Source: Asaia bogorensis (GTDB lineage: Bacteria; Pseudomonadota; Alphaproteobacteria; Reyranellales; Reyranellaceae). Taken from it: 39,254 bases of DNA. The notes under the pieces were generated by a model. That model was given only the letters and a program-made list of their open reading frames with translations. It was not told the origin of the DNA and did no database searches. Position 1 is the first letter of the stretch; every line of letters begins with the position of its first letter. Where the stretch lies: contig CAMDCE010000049.1 in assembly GCA_945889625.1 (NCBI GenBank), forward strand, positions 1 to 39,254, in the 5' to 3' direction. Shown here in pieces: positions 14,664 through 21,653 of the stretch. A program made the translations under genes and the position numbers.

Positions 14664-14719
14664 TGTCGTCCTGAGCGAACGGGGCGCATTCTAATGCGCC
14701 CCGTTCGCTCAGGACGACA
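14664..14719. terminator. 27-bp perfect palindrome between convergent metW and GNAT genes
   Basis: The left arm 14664-14690 (begins TGTCGTCCTGAGCGAAC) and the right arm 14693-14719 are exact reverse complements with a two-base loop. It should act as a bidirectional terminator in RNA. The outer TCGTCCTGAGCGAA is a word repeated elsewhere in the window (near 18829, 19614, 19673), so this is a member of a dispersed palindromic repeat family. The GNAT stop codon (14711-14709) lies inside the right arm. Confidence 0.8.
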
Positions 14720-15176
14720 AGAATGGCCGCTCGTACTCGGACTCGATATCGTCCTGCCTCAACTTCACGAAGCCGTGGCGCAGATAGAAGCGGTCGGCCT
14801 TGCTGCCGGTCAGCACTTCGAGCCGCACCGGCTTCCTGAGCGCGTCGGCTTCGGCCAGCAGCACGTTGAGGATCGTCGTTCCCAGTCCGCCATTGTGGAA
14901 GCGCCGCTCGAGATAGAACGAATCGATCTTGAGGCAGTCATCTTCGGTGCGAAAGCCGACGCAGCCGATCCGCTCGTCGCCCCGCAGGATCAGCCGCATG
15001 CCGGGTTCGTCGAAATGCTCGCGGAAGATCCGCCGAGCGCGTGAGGGTTTGTAGCGGAAGACGCGTTCGAGATGCTCACGCATGACGTCGATGCGCAGTG
15101 CCAGCAGCGGTTCGAAGTCGACCTCGGCGACTGGGCCGAAGCGCCAGGTCGCTGCCGCCATCGGCTTCCTAGACAC
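14709..15176 (-). CDS. GNAT family N-acetyltransferase
   Basis: The product is 155 residues from ATG 15176; ATG 15161 is possible. The acetyl-CoA site is the R/Q-x-x-G-x-G/A-like block RRFHNGGLGTTILNVLLAEA, after the strand CLKIDSFYLE. FYLRHGFVKL is the usual C-terminal motif B. The acceptor substrate is unknown. The last residues (LSS and the stop) are encoded within the 14664-14719 palindrome, so insertion of the repeat may have set the C-terminus. The start overlaps the end of the YbaK-like gene by eight bases, making a leftward operon. Confidence 0.82.
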   Translation of the reverse strand: MSRKPMAAATWRFGPVAEVDFEPLLALRIDVMREHLERVFRYKPSRARRIFREHFDEPGMRLILRGDERIGCVGFRTEDDCLKIDSFYLERRFHNGGLGTTILNVLLAEADALRKPVRLEVLTGSKADRFYLRHGFVKLRQDDIESEYERPFLSS

Positions 15177-15657
15177 CGGCGGCGATCTTGGCCACGCGCG
15201 GCTTGGCGACGGCGAGCCAGTCCTTGGTGTCGAGTTCCATCGAGCGGTCGAGCCGGCCGGCGTTGAAGAACAGTGTCGCGTTGGCCAGCAGATTCTCGTC
15301 GACCACGATGGCGAGGTCGGAATTGAGGGCGAAGGGCGGCACCGAGCCCATGACGCAGCCGGTCAGTTGCTCGGCTGTGTCGGGCGAGGCGAAACCGCAT
15401 TTGCGCGCCTCGAACAGAGTAGCGACCGCGCCGAAGTCGAGCTTCCGGCTGCCCGGCAGGATGGCCAGCACGTGGCGCCGGCCGCCTCCGCCGCCGCGCA
15501 CATCGAGCACCATGGCCTTGGCCGCCTGGTCGGGCCGGTTGCCGCGGATGACGCTGATCGCCTCCGAGCGGCCTTCGGCCTCGTGCTCGATGACGCGGAA
15601 CTTGGCCTTGGCGTCGCTCAGTAAGGCGACCAATCGGTCGAATACGTCAGCGCCCAC
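15169..15657 (-). CDS. YbaK/ProX-type aminoacyl-tRNA deacylase
   Basis: The product is 162 residues, a single-domain member of the YbaK/prolyl-tRNA editing family. The conserved lysine is in QAAKAMVLDV; KLDFGAVATLF and GSVPPFALNSD are the usual blocks around the aminoacyl pocket. Such free-standing proteins hydrolyse mischarged tRNAs (for example Cys- or Ala-tRNA-Pro); specificity cannot be assigned. The start overlaps the end of the upstream oxidoreductase gene by 11 bases. Confidence 0.85.
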   Translation of the reverse strand: MGADVFDRLVALLSDAKAKFRVIEHEAEGRSEAISVIRGNRPDQAAKAMVLDVRGGGGGRRHVLAILPGSRKLDFGAVATLFEARKCGFASPDTAEQLTGCVMGSVPPFALNSDLAIVVDENLLANATLFFNAGRLDRSMELDTKDWLAVAKPRVAKIAAGV

Positions 15658-16579
15658 GGATCACTTTCTCCGACAGGAGCCTCAACGCCTCCTCGAGGCT
15701 CGGCACTTTGCCGTCGGCCGGCGCGATGCCGGCATCGACCGAACGGCGCAGCGCCCTCTCCGTGGTCACGGTCATCACGGGCTCGACGCCGGTCTCGCTG
15801 AGTGTGCGGGCGACCAGCCCCATCTCCTCCCAGCGCCGACGGGCGTGCACGACATGGGTCTGCACCAGCGAAGAGAGATGGTCGCGGAAATCGACAAGGT
15901 CGACGTCGCCGAAGCAGTCCAGCACCTCATCGAGGATGCCCTGGCGCTCTGCCGTCACCAGCGCCTCGACACCAAGCGCCTCCAGCCCCTTCATCACGAC
16001 GGAGCGCACCATCTTGACCGACGAGGCGCTGCCCGGCCGTGGTCCGAGATATTTGGCGTCGAAGCCGTTGGCGTTCATCCAGGCGACGGCCGCTTCTCCC
16101 GCGCCGCCGGCGACCAGCATCTTGGCCTTGATGCCGCTCTTGAAGAAGCCGCCCATCACCGCGATGTCGACATAGGCGCCGCCCTTCGCCTCGATCGCCG
16201 CGCGATCCTCGTCGGCCATCCTGCCCGTGACGGTGCAGAGGTCGAGGAAGTGCGCGCCCTTCTTCAGGAGCGGTGCGGTGGCGGACGCGGCCTCGAGCGC
16301 ATGCTCGCCCTGGACGGCGCAGATGACGAGATCGGCCTCGGCGAGGGCCTGGGTGTAGCTGTCGGCAATGGCCACATCGAGCCGGCGCGCCTCCTTGCCG
16401 AGCGCCGTGCCGCGGGCGTCCTTGTCGAGGGCGGTGTCGATGGCGATCAGGCGGCGCGGGGCGTTGTCGCCGGGCTTGGCGGTGCCGCGCCAGCCGCCTT
16501 CTGCAGCAAGGCCGCGTGCGATGGCCGATCCTGCTTCGCCGAACCCGAGCAGTGCGATGACACGTGGAGAGATCGACAT
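15647..16579 (-). CDS. NAD(P)-dependent dehydrogenase, 6-phosphogluconate dehydrogenase-like with DUF1932
   Basis: The product is 310 residues. An N-terminal Rossmann motif, LLGFGEAGSAIARGLAAEG, begins near residue 10. VICAVQGEHALE and FLDLCTVTGRM replace the usual beta-hydroxyacid dehydrogenase strands. From about 195, PGSASSVKMVRSVVMKGLEA is the DUF1932 C-terminal domain carrying the candidate catalytic Lys. The substrate is unknown; a 2-hydroxyacid or phosphogluconate-like compound is usual for the superfamily. The start shares one base with the methyltransferase stop upstream. Confidence 0.82.
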   Translation of the reverse strand: MSISPRVIALLGFGEAGSAIARGLAAEGGWRGTAKPGDNAPRRLIAIDTALDKDARGTALGKEARRLDVAIADSYTQALAEADLVICAVQGEHALEAASATAPLLKKGAHFLDLCTVTGRMADEDRAAIEAKGGAYVDIAVMGGFFKSGIKAKMLVAGGAGEAAVAWMNANGFDAKYLGPRPGSASSVKMVRSVVMKGLEALGVEALVTAERQGILDEVLDCFGDVDLVDFRDHLSSLVQTHVVHARRRWEEMGLVARTLSETGVEPVMTVTTERALRRSVDAGIAPADGKVPSLEEALRLLSEKVIRGR

Positions 16580-17355
16580 CAGGACGCGGGGGCTTCGCCG
16601 TCCTCGGCGTTGCGCGCAACGTTGGTGTCGCGCGAGCTGGCGATGCGAAGCTTGGGCCGTACGACGGCGAGTTCATGCGTCGTGGTGCGCTCGGCGACGC
16701 CGGCATAGAGCTGCTTGCCCGATTCGATGACGCTGACGCCGGCGAAGCGGCCAAGCCAGCGCTGGCCGAAGCGCTCGACCGCCGGCGCCATGCGCAGCGC
16801 CAGCCGCGAACGGACGGGCGGCATGAACAGCGCCCGGGTCTGGCGCAGCGGCGCGAACATGTTGGCGCGCAGCAGGCCGGCAAGCTGGCCGGCGGAATAG
16901 GGATGGCCGTGGTAGAAGGGCGAACGGTCGAGCTGCGACCACAGGCCGGCGCGGGTCGGCGCCACGACAACCAGGCGGCCGCCATCGGCCATGACGCGCC
17001 AGATCTCGCGCAGCATCGGCCGCACCTGCTCGGTGCTCTCGACGGCATGGACCAGCAGCACGCGGTCGACCGAGCGATCGGGCAGCGGCAGGTCGATCTC
17101 CTCGACCAGCGAGGTGAGGTTGGCACCCTTGCGCGGCCAGCGCGTGACGCCCTGCTGGGCCGTCATGAAGGCCAGCACCCGCTCGGCCTCCTCCTTGAAG
17201 GGGCGCAGGAACGGCGTGGCATAGCCCAGCCCCAGCACCTTCTCGCCGCGCACGTTGGGCCACACTTCGCGCAGCCGCGCGCGCAGCAGGCGCACGGTCA
17301 TCTGCCCGAGCGAACTGCGGTAGAAATCGTTGAGATCGACGACGTCGGTCCACAT
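16579..17355 (-). CDS. SAM-dependent methyltransferase-like protein
   Basis: The product is 258 residues. Motif I is atypical: KVLGLGYATPFL instead of VLDxGxGxG, losing the Asp and one Gly. Later elements are intact: DRVLLVHAVEST, then REIWRVMADGGRLVVVAPTR (motif III). It has family resemblance to small methyltransferases found next to gloB in Alphaproteobacteria, and the same neighbour (gloB) diverges here. The substrate and even SAM binding are unproven. It is first gene of the leftward operon. Confidence 0.78.
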   Translation of the reverse strand: MWTDVVDLNDFYRSSLGQMTVRLLRARLREVWPNVRGEKVLGLGYATPFLRPFKEEAERVLAFMTAQQGVTRWPRKGANLTSLVEEIDLPLPDRSVDRVLLVHAVESTEQVRPMLREIWRVMADGGRLVVVAPTRAGLWSQLDRSPFYHGHPYSAGQLAGLLRANMFAPLRQTRALFMPPVRSRLALRMAPAVERFGQRWLGRFAGVSVIESGKQLYAGVAERTTTHELAVVRPKLRIASSRDTNVARNAEDGEAPAS

Positions 17356-17374
17356 GCCGGTATCCTAGCGCGGC

Positions 17375-17417
17375 TTCCGGCCAAATTGAACCGCTCCGCG
17401 GTTCAATTTGGCCGGAA
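17375..17417. repeat. 20-bp perfect palindrome in the gloB upstream region
   Basis: TTCCGGCCAAATTGAACCGC (17375-17394) pairs exactly with 17398-17417 around a TCC loop. It lies between two divergent genes, so a terminator role is not needed; it may be a mobile palindrome or an operator. Confidence 0.75.
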
Positions 17418-17447
17418 ACGCGTTGTACGAAGCATTTTCCTTCAATG

Positions 17448-17505
17448 GCATATTCCGTCCGGCTGATCGCGGCGCGTTTACGCGCCCCAGCCGGACGGAA
17501 TATGC
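17448..17505. repeat. 18-bp palindrome enclosing a second hairpin
   Basis: The arm GCATATTCCGTCCGGCTG (17448-17465) pairs exactly with 17488-17505. Inside it GGCGCG (17471-17476) pairs with CGCGCC (17481-17486) around TTTA, so the whole forms a compound cruciform or hairpin about 66 bases before the gloB start. Confidence 0.75.
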
Positions 17506-17570
17506 TTTAACAGAAACCGCGCCTTCCCGCCCATGGCTGCCGCAGGCCAGCTCTGCTAGCCTCGCGCATC

Positions 17571-18353
17571 ATGAGCACAACCTTGGACATCGTCCGAATC
17601 CCGGTCCTGAACGACAATTACGTGTGGCTGATGCGCGAGCCGCAGAGCGGCGCGGTGGGCGTCGTCGACCCGGCAGTGGCCGGCCCCATCCTGGCCGAGG
17701 CCGACAAGCGCCGCTGGAAGATCACCCATATCCTGAACACCCATCACCATGGCGACCATGTCGGCGGCAACATGGAGATCAAGCAGGCGACCGGCTGCAC
17801 CATCGTCGGCCCCAAGCGCGACCGCGCCCGCATCCCGGGTATCGAGGTCGAGGTCGAGGTCGATGACGGCGACCGCTATCGCTTCGGCGAGGCCGAGGCG
17901 GAGATCTTCTTCATCCCCGGCCACACCTCGGGCCACATCGCCTATGCCTTCCGAGAGCAGCGCGCGCTGTTCTGCGGTGACACGATCTTTGCCCTCGGTT
18001 GCGGCAAGATGTTCGAGGGCACGCCGCAGCAGTTCTGGACGTCGCTCAGCCGCCTGCGTGCGCTGCCTGACGATATGCGGGTCTACTGCGCCCACGAATA
18101 CACCCAGTCGAACGCGCGTTTTGCCGTGACGGTGGAAACCGACAACAAGCAGCTGATGGCGCGCTCGGCCTCGATCGACGCCGCCCGCGCCCGCGGCGAG
18201 GCCACCGTGCCGTCGCTGCTCGGCGAGGAGAAGCAGACCAACCCCTTCCTGCGCGCCGATGTGCCGTCGGTGCAGAGGGCGGTCGGCATGCCGGGCGGCG
18301 ACCCGGTGAAGGTCTTCGCCGAGGTGCGCCATCGCAAGGATGTCTTCCGCTAG
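17571..18353 (+). CDS. gloB: Hydroxyacylglutathione hydrolase (glyoxalase II)
   Basis: The product is 260 residues, normal for the family. The metallo-beta-lactamase metal motif THHHGDH is at 57-63. GHTSGHIAY and FCGDTIFALGCGKMFEG supply the remaining ligands (bridging Asp), and CAHEYTQSNARF the last His. The C-terminal glutathione-binding residues include RKDVF. It hydrolyses S-lactoylglutathione to D-lactate and glutathione in the cytoplasm. A perfect AGGAGG overlaps its stop (18352-18357) and presumably served the next gene. A copy of its last 18 codons reappears about 500 bases downstream. Confidence 0.94.
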   Translation: MSTTLDIVRIPVLNDNYVWLMREPQSGAVGVVDPAVAGPILAEADKRRWKITHILNTHHHGDHVGGNMEIKQATGCTIVGPKRDRARIPGIEVEVEVDDGDRYRFGEAEAEIFFIPGHTSGHIAYAFREQRALFCGDTIFALGCGKMFEGTPQQFWTSLSRLRALPDDMRVYCAHEYTQSNARFAVTVETDNKQLMARSASIDAARARGEATVPSLLGEEKQTNPFLRADVPSVQRAVGMPGGDPVKVFAEVRHRKDVFR

Positions 18354-18362
18354 GAGGCCGCG

Positions 18363-18406
18363 AGGTGCGCGAATTGCAGAAATGATTTTCCGCAATTTGC
18401 GCGCCT
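18363..18406. repeat. Palindromic element copy 1, with a start codon in its loop
   Basis: Arms 18363-18382 and 18387-18406 pair at 17 of 20 positions. The element is nearly identical in sequence to copy 6 at 20440-20483 (AGGTGCGC...GCAGAAATGA... versus AGGTGCGC...GCGGAAATGA...). The ATG of the next gene is at 18382-18384, in the loop. Confidence 0.75.
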
Positions 18407-18768
18407 GGTCCGTTCTGGCCTGCCTCGCCGTGCTCTGCCTGCCCGGGCCGGCGAGCGCGCAGCGGGTCGGCAGACTCGACTGCAAGACGGGCCCCATCAC
18501 CAAGCTCTATGCCGGGTCGAACTGGCTGGTCTACAGCTGCGACGACAATCTGACGGTGGTCATCGTCGCCGTGCCCGGCAGTCCGGCCGCGCCGTTCCAG
18601 TTCATGTTCGTGCCGGACGGCGGCTTCTACCAGCTGCGCGGCGAGGGCGCCGGCAAGCGCAGCGCCACCGAGCCCGTCTACAACCAGCTCCGCCTCTTCA
18701 CCGGACCCGACATCGCCGCGCTGATTGCCGAGACGCGCAAACGCGGCGTCACCGCCCCCGGGCGATGA
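18382..18768 (+). CDS. Small secreted protein of unknown function
   Basis: The product is 128 residues from ATG 18382. The signal peptide is MIFRNLRAW, then SVLACLAVLCLPGPASA, cleaved before Q. The mature protein has two Cys (RLDCKTGP and VYSCDDNL) likely to form a disulfide. I recognise no domain. The start needs care: ATG 18340 lies in frame inside gloB, and a perfect AGGAGG (18352-18357) is 24 bases from ATG 18382. The intervening DNA is the left arm of a palindromic repeat, and residues 2-8 are encoded by its right arm. The element appears to have inserted between the original ribosome site and the coding region. Confidence 0.65.
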   Translation: MIFRNLRAWSVLACLAVLCLPGPASAQRVGRLDCKTGPITKLYAGSNWLVYSCDDNLTVVIVAVPGSPAAPFQFMFVPDGGFYQLRGEGAGKRSATEPVYNQLRLFTGPDIAALIAETRKRGVTAPGR

Positions 18769-18769
18769 C

Positions 18770-18809
18770 CCTCGGAAAGTGAAGGAACCCCTTCCTGCAC
18801 TTTCCGAGG
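18770..18809. repeat. Palindromic element copy 2
   Basis: Arms 18770-18787 and 18792-18809 pair at 17 of 18 around CCCC. The core TGAAGGAACCCCTTCCTGCA is nearly the same as copy 5 at 20331-20370. It directly follows the secreted-protein stop and could also terminate transcription. Confidence 0.75.
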
Positions 18810-18851
18810 TTGATGGTTAAGCGATCGCAGTCGTCCCGAGCGAAGCGAAGG

Positions 18852-18905
18852 GGCGACCCGATTGCGGTGTTCGCCGAGGTGCGGCAGCGCAAGGATGTTT
18901 TCGCT
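18852..18905 (+). pseudogene. Duplicated 3' fragment of gloB
   Basis: This 54-base stretch aligns without gaps to the last 18 codons of gloB (18297-18350), with about 43 matches by hand count. It still reads GDPIAVFAEVRQRKDVFA against GDPVKVFAEVRHRKDVFR. It has no start of its own and is preceded by a TCGTCCCGAGCGAAGCGAAGG repeat copy. I take it as a dead partial duplication. Confidence 0.65.
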
Positions 18906-19073
18906 GATTGGCCGCCAACCGGCCGCGTACACGGAACGTTCCGGGCGGCGAGACCAAGGCTCTTCGCCGGGGTGAAGTTTGTTGCGATTGCTCGGGCAAT
19001 TGCGGTCGGTCAGACTGGCAGTGCGGCGAGGGGCCGCGGAGCGATCGAACGTCGATCAGGGGAGGAGAGGCTC

Positions 19074-19526
19074 ATGTTCAGGAAATTGTTCGTTCTTATT
19101 TTGGCGGCGTCCGCGCTGAGCGCCTGCGAGAGTGTGAGTGGCGCCTTTATGACGCCGCCCTTGGCCAAGACGGGCGCGGTGCAACCGGAGACGCCGCCAC
19201 CGTCGTTCATGACGTTCTTCGAGCTGGGCAGCGTCGCGCTCAGCGAACAGACCAAGACCACGATCGCCCAGGCGGCCCAGGTCTATAAGACGCGGGCCAA
19301 TGCGAAGGTCACGGTGACCGGTTACGCCGACACGGTCGGCGCGCCCGCCGCCAACATGCAGCTCTCGCAGCGCCGCGCCGACGCGGTCAAGGCGGGCCTG
19401 GTCGCCAACGGCGTGCCGGCAGCGGCCATCACGACGGCCGCCAGCGGCGAGACCTCCCTGCTGGTCGACACCGGCCCGCAAGCCAAGGAGCCGCGCAACC
19501 GCCGGGTCGTGATCACCGTCAACTGA
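19074..19526 (+). CDS. OmpA-family outer-membrane lipoprotein
   Basis: The product is 150 residues. The start ATG 19074 has GGAGG eight bases upstream. Residues 1-18 form a lipoprotein signal with lipobox LSAC (mature Cys18). The OmpA C-terminal domain follows: FFELGSVALSEQ, VTVTGYADTVGAPAANMQLS, QRRADAVKAGLVANGVP and EPRNRRVVI hold the Asp and Arg that bind meso-diaminopimelate of peptidoglycan. It should tether the outer membrane to the wall. An upstream open frame to 18810 is an accident that runs through the gloB fragment. Confidence 0.88.
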   Translation: MFRKLFVLILAASALSACESVSGAFMTPPLAKTGAVQPETPPPSFMTFFELGSVALSEQTKTTIAQAAQVYKTRANAKVTVTGYADTVGAPAANMQLSQRRADAVKAGLVANGVPAAAITTAASGETSLLVDTGPQAKEPRNRRVVITVN

Positions 19527-19565
19527 TCGCCTTCGGCTGACAGACGTGCCTTAGGGTGAACGAAC

Positions 19566-19603
19566 TGCCCGAATTGCGGGAAAGACTTCCCGCAATTCGG
19601 GCA
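19566..19603. repeat. Palindromic element copy 3 (perfect 17-bp arms)
   Basis: TGCCCGAATTGCGGGAA (19566-19582) pairs perfectly with 19587-19603 around AGAC. The core GCGGGAAAGACTTCCCGC matches the GGAAnnnnTTCC architecture of the other copies. It lies after the lipoprotein gene. Confidence 0.75.
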
Positions 19604-19613
19604 AATGATTCCT

Positions 19614-19693
19614 GTCGTCCTGAGCGAAGCGAAGGATCTCACGCCCGCCAAGCACTCGGTGGTCGTACCGGAGATCCTTCGCTTCGCTCGAGG
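19614..19693. repeat. Inverted pair of the TCCTGAGCGAAGCGAAGGATCT repeat
   Basis: GAGCGAAGCGAAGGATCTC near 19622-19640 is followed, after about 32 bases, by its reverse complement GAGATCCTTCGCTTCGCTC near 19671-19690. It can form a long stem. The same word occurs at 14664 and 18829, which marks it as a dispersed genomic repeat. Confidence 0.65.
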
Positions 19694-19741
19694 CGGCGAT
19701 TGCTCCGTCGCGGATGACGGGAACCCAGAAATGAGCTGCCC

Positions 19742-19777
19742 AAAGTGCAGAAACTAGTTCCTGCACTTTCGGAGGCT
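19742..19777. repeat. Palindromic element copy 4 (decayed left arm)
   Basis: AAAGTGCAG (19742-19750) pairs with CTGCACTTT (19761-19769). The right arm TTCCTGCACTTTCGGAGG (19758-19775) is identical to that of copy 5, but the left arm has diverged. It lies between the repeat pair and the marR stop. Confidence 0.65.
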
Positions 19778-19781
19778 GTTC

Positions 19782-20231
19782 CTAGGAGGCGAGGTCTCCC
19801 GCCTGGCCGGCCGTCAGGCGGCCGAGCAGGCCCGCCAGGGAAGCGATCTCCTGCCTGGTCCAGCGGTCGCGAAAGACCTCGCCGGACAAGCCTTCGAGCG
19901 TCGCCCTTGCATTGGTCACGAGCTGCTGGCCGGCCTTGGTGAGCACGACATAGGCCAGGCGTGCGTCGCGTGCGTCGGGTTGGCGGCCCACCACGTGGCG
20001 TTTCTCGAGCGGGGCGCACATGCGGGTGACCGTCGAGGGGCTGACATGCAGCCGCCTGGACAGGTCGATGCGGCTCAGCCGCGTCCCGGGCGAGCGTTCG
20101 AGGTGCATCAGCAGCAGCGTCTCCTTCAGCGACAGCCCGTGCAGGACGCCGAGCGAATGGTCGAAGCGCTCGTCGAGGCGGGCATGGCTGCCGAGGAGAT
20201 TGAGGACGGCGGAGAAGGAGGGGTTGGTCAT
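19782..20231 (-). CDS. MarR family transcriptional regulator
   Basis: The product is 149 residues. The winged helix is at about 50-105: RLSRIDLSRRLHVSPSTVTR is the recognition region, and the wing holds RQPDARDARLAYVVLTKAG, with the conserved D-x-R. The flanking helices form the dimer interface. Targets are unknown. Its start is 267 bases from the end of the MFS gene, with two palindromes between. Confidence 0.9.
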   Translation of the reverse strand: MTNPSFSAVLNLLGSHARLDERFDHSLGVLHGLSLKETLLLMHLERSPGTRLSRIDLSRRLHVSPSTVTRMCAPLEKRHVVGRQPDARDARLAYVVLTKAGQQLVTNARATLEGLSGEVFRDRWTRQEIASLAGLLGRLTAGQAGDLAS

Positions 20232-20330
20232 GGCGGGGATATAGGCCGATCTGTTGCCGTATGCAAGCAGTACGCAATGATATTGCCCAGAAGCGGCCTC
20301 TGACGCTGAAGCTGCCCGACGCTGGGTGAG

Positions 20331-20370
20331 CCTCCGAAAGTGCAGGAACCCCTTCCTGCACTTTCGGAGG
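20331..20370. repeat. Palindromic element copy 5 (perfect 18-bp arms)
   Basis: CCTCCGAAAGTGCAGGAA (20331-20348) pairs perfectly with 20353-20370 around CCCC. It is nearly identical to copy 2. Confidence 0.8.
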
Positions 20371-20439
20371 GTGATCCAAGGGAAGACCAGAATCCCTAGT
20401 TGCCAGTCCGCAAGAACGAGCTTTGCGACTGCGTGGGAG

Positions 20440-20483
20440 AGGTGCGCAATTTGCGGAAATGACTTTCTGCAATTTGCGCACCT
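20440..20483. repeat. Palindromic element copy 6
   Basis: Arms 20440-20459 and 20464-20483 pair at 18 of 20 around TGAC. It is nearly identical to copy 1 at 18363. It sits 16 bases past the MFS stop and may end that transcript. Confidence 0.75.
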
Positions 20484-20498
20484 GCCCGATGCCGCCTC

Positions 20499-21629
20499 CT
20501 ACCGCCGGGACAAGCAGAACATCACGCCGCCGGCCATGATGGCGGCCAGCGCGCCGAACAGCACGCCTTGCGAGAAGGTCAGGAATAGCCAGGGGGCGCT
20601 CAGCGGTCCGACGGCGGCGCCGAAGTCGCGCCAGGTCGAGAAGCTCGCCTGGCTGGATAGGTAGCCGCCCGTCGCGCGCTGCATCACCATCACCGGGATC
20701 AGCGTGTTGAACAACCCGCGCATCAGCACGATCACCACGCTGCCCACGAGGTCGATCTGCAAGGCGATCAGGACATAGCCTGCGACCATTACCATGCCGA
20801 TGACCGTGGCCACGCGATGGGCGCCAAAGCGGTCGCCCATCCAGCCGCCGACCGGCCCGCCGCTTGCCTCCACCAGGGAACGCAGCGCAAGCACCAGGGT
20901 CGTAGCGATGATCGGCGCCACCGAGGTCACCGAATCGCGCAACAGGAAGGCGAGTGTGAGCAGGAACACGCCATCGCCCGCGAAGCCCGTCAGGAAGCCC
21001 CAGACCTCCAGCCGGTGCGGACGGGGCAGGCGAAAGCCGCCGGCGCCGGCGCGGGCGCGCTCGGGCGGCAGGTGCGGCAGCAGGAGGGCCGCGACCAGCG
21101 CCAGGGTGGTGATGGCGCCCAGGATCAGGAACACGTGGCGCGGTCCCACCGACAGGACCAGGAAGCCGCCGCCGATGAAGCAGCTCGCCTGGGCAACGCC
21201 GATGATGCCGCGGCCGGCGCCGACCCGCTTGCCGGCATTGGCCGGGTCGGCGACGGCGTAGGCGAGCGAACCGAGATTGAGGGCGGCGAAGGAGAAGCCC
21301 CACAGCATGCGCGCGGCGATCTGCAGGATATCGCCACCGTCGAGGCCATAGCAGGTCGTCGAGATGACCGAGCCGATCGCCGCCGTCACCATCAGCGCGC
21401 GCGGACCGACGCGCTCGCCGATATGGGCGACCGCCGAGTTGGCGAACAGGCGGACCCAGCGATTGAGCGACAGCAGCACACCCACCATGAACAGGCTGAT
21501 GCCGAAGTCCTCGTGGTAGAGCGGCAGCACGGCGTAGATCAGCGTGTCGCCCAGCAGGCCGAGGCCGATGACGGCGCCCGACAGGGCGACGGCACGCCAT
21601 CCGGCGGTCGGCGGGCTGGTCGTCGTCAT
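20499..21629 (-). CDS. MFS transporter
   Basis: The product is 376 residues with about 11-12 hydrophobic spans. The motif A-like loop GGPVGGWMGDRFGAHRV, between the two halves, and LPLYHEDFGISLFMVGVLLS with NSAVAHIGERVGPRALMV in the first half support a drug/metabolite-type major facilitator. The substrate is unknown. It lies 24 bases downstream of an alpha/beta hydrolase gene on the same strand, so the pair is probably one operon, perhaps esterase plus exporter. Confidence 0.87.
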   Translation of the reverse strand: MTTTSPPTAGWRAVALSGAVIGLGLLGDTLIYAVLPLYHEDFGISLFMVGVLLSLNRWVRLFANSAVAHIGERVGPRALMVTAAIGSVISTTCYGLDGGDILQIAARMLWGFSFAALNLGSLAYAVADPANAGKRVGAGRGIIGVAQASCFIGGGFLVLSVGPRHVFLILGAITTLALVAALLLPHLPPERARAGAGGFRLPRPHRLEVWGFLTGFAGDGVFLLTLAFLLRDSVTSVAPIIATTLVLALRSLVEASGGPVGGWMGDRFGAHRVATVIGMVMVAGYVLIALQIDLVGSVVIVLMRGLFNTLIPVMVMQRATGGYLSSQASFSTWRDFGAAVGPLSAPWLFLTFSQGVLFGALAAIMAGGVMFCLSRR

Positions 21630-21653
21630 CTGCTCCCGTTCACGTGTTCCTGT

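Noticed and set aside
18810..19073. In-frame 5' extension of the OmpA-like lipoprotein gene
   Set aside because: It runs through a repeat and the gloB scrap. The signal peptide and a good ribosome site place the start at 19074.
18363..20483. CRISPR array in the region of regularly occurring palindromes
   Set aside because: Units are not at constant spacing, differ in sequence, and are separated by genes. No cas genes are present.
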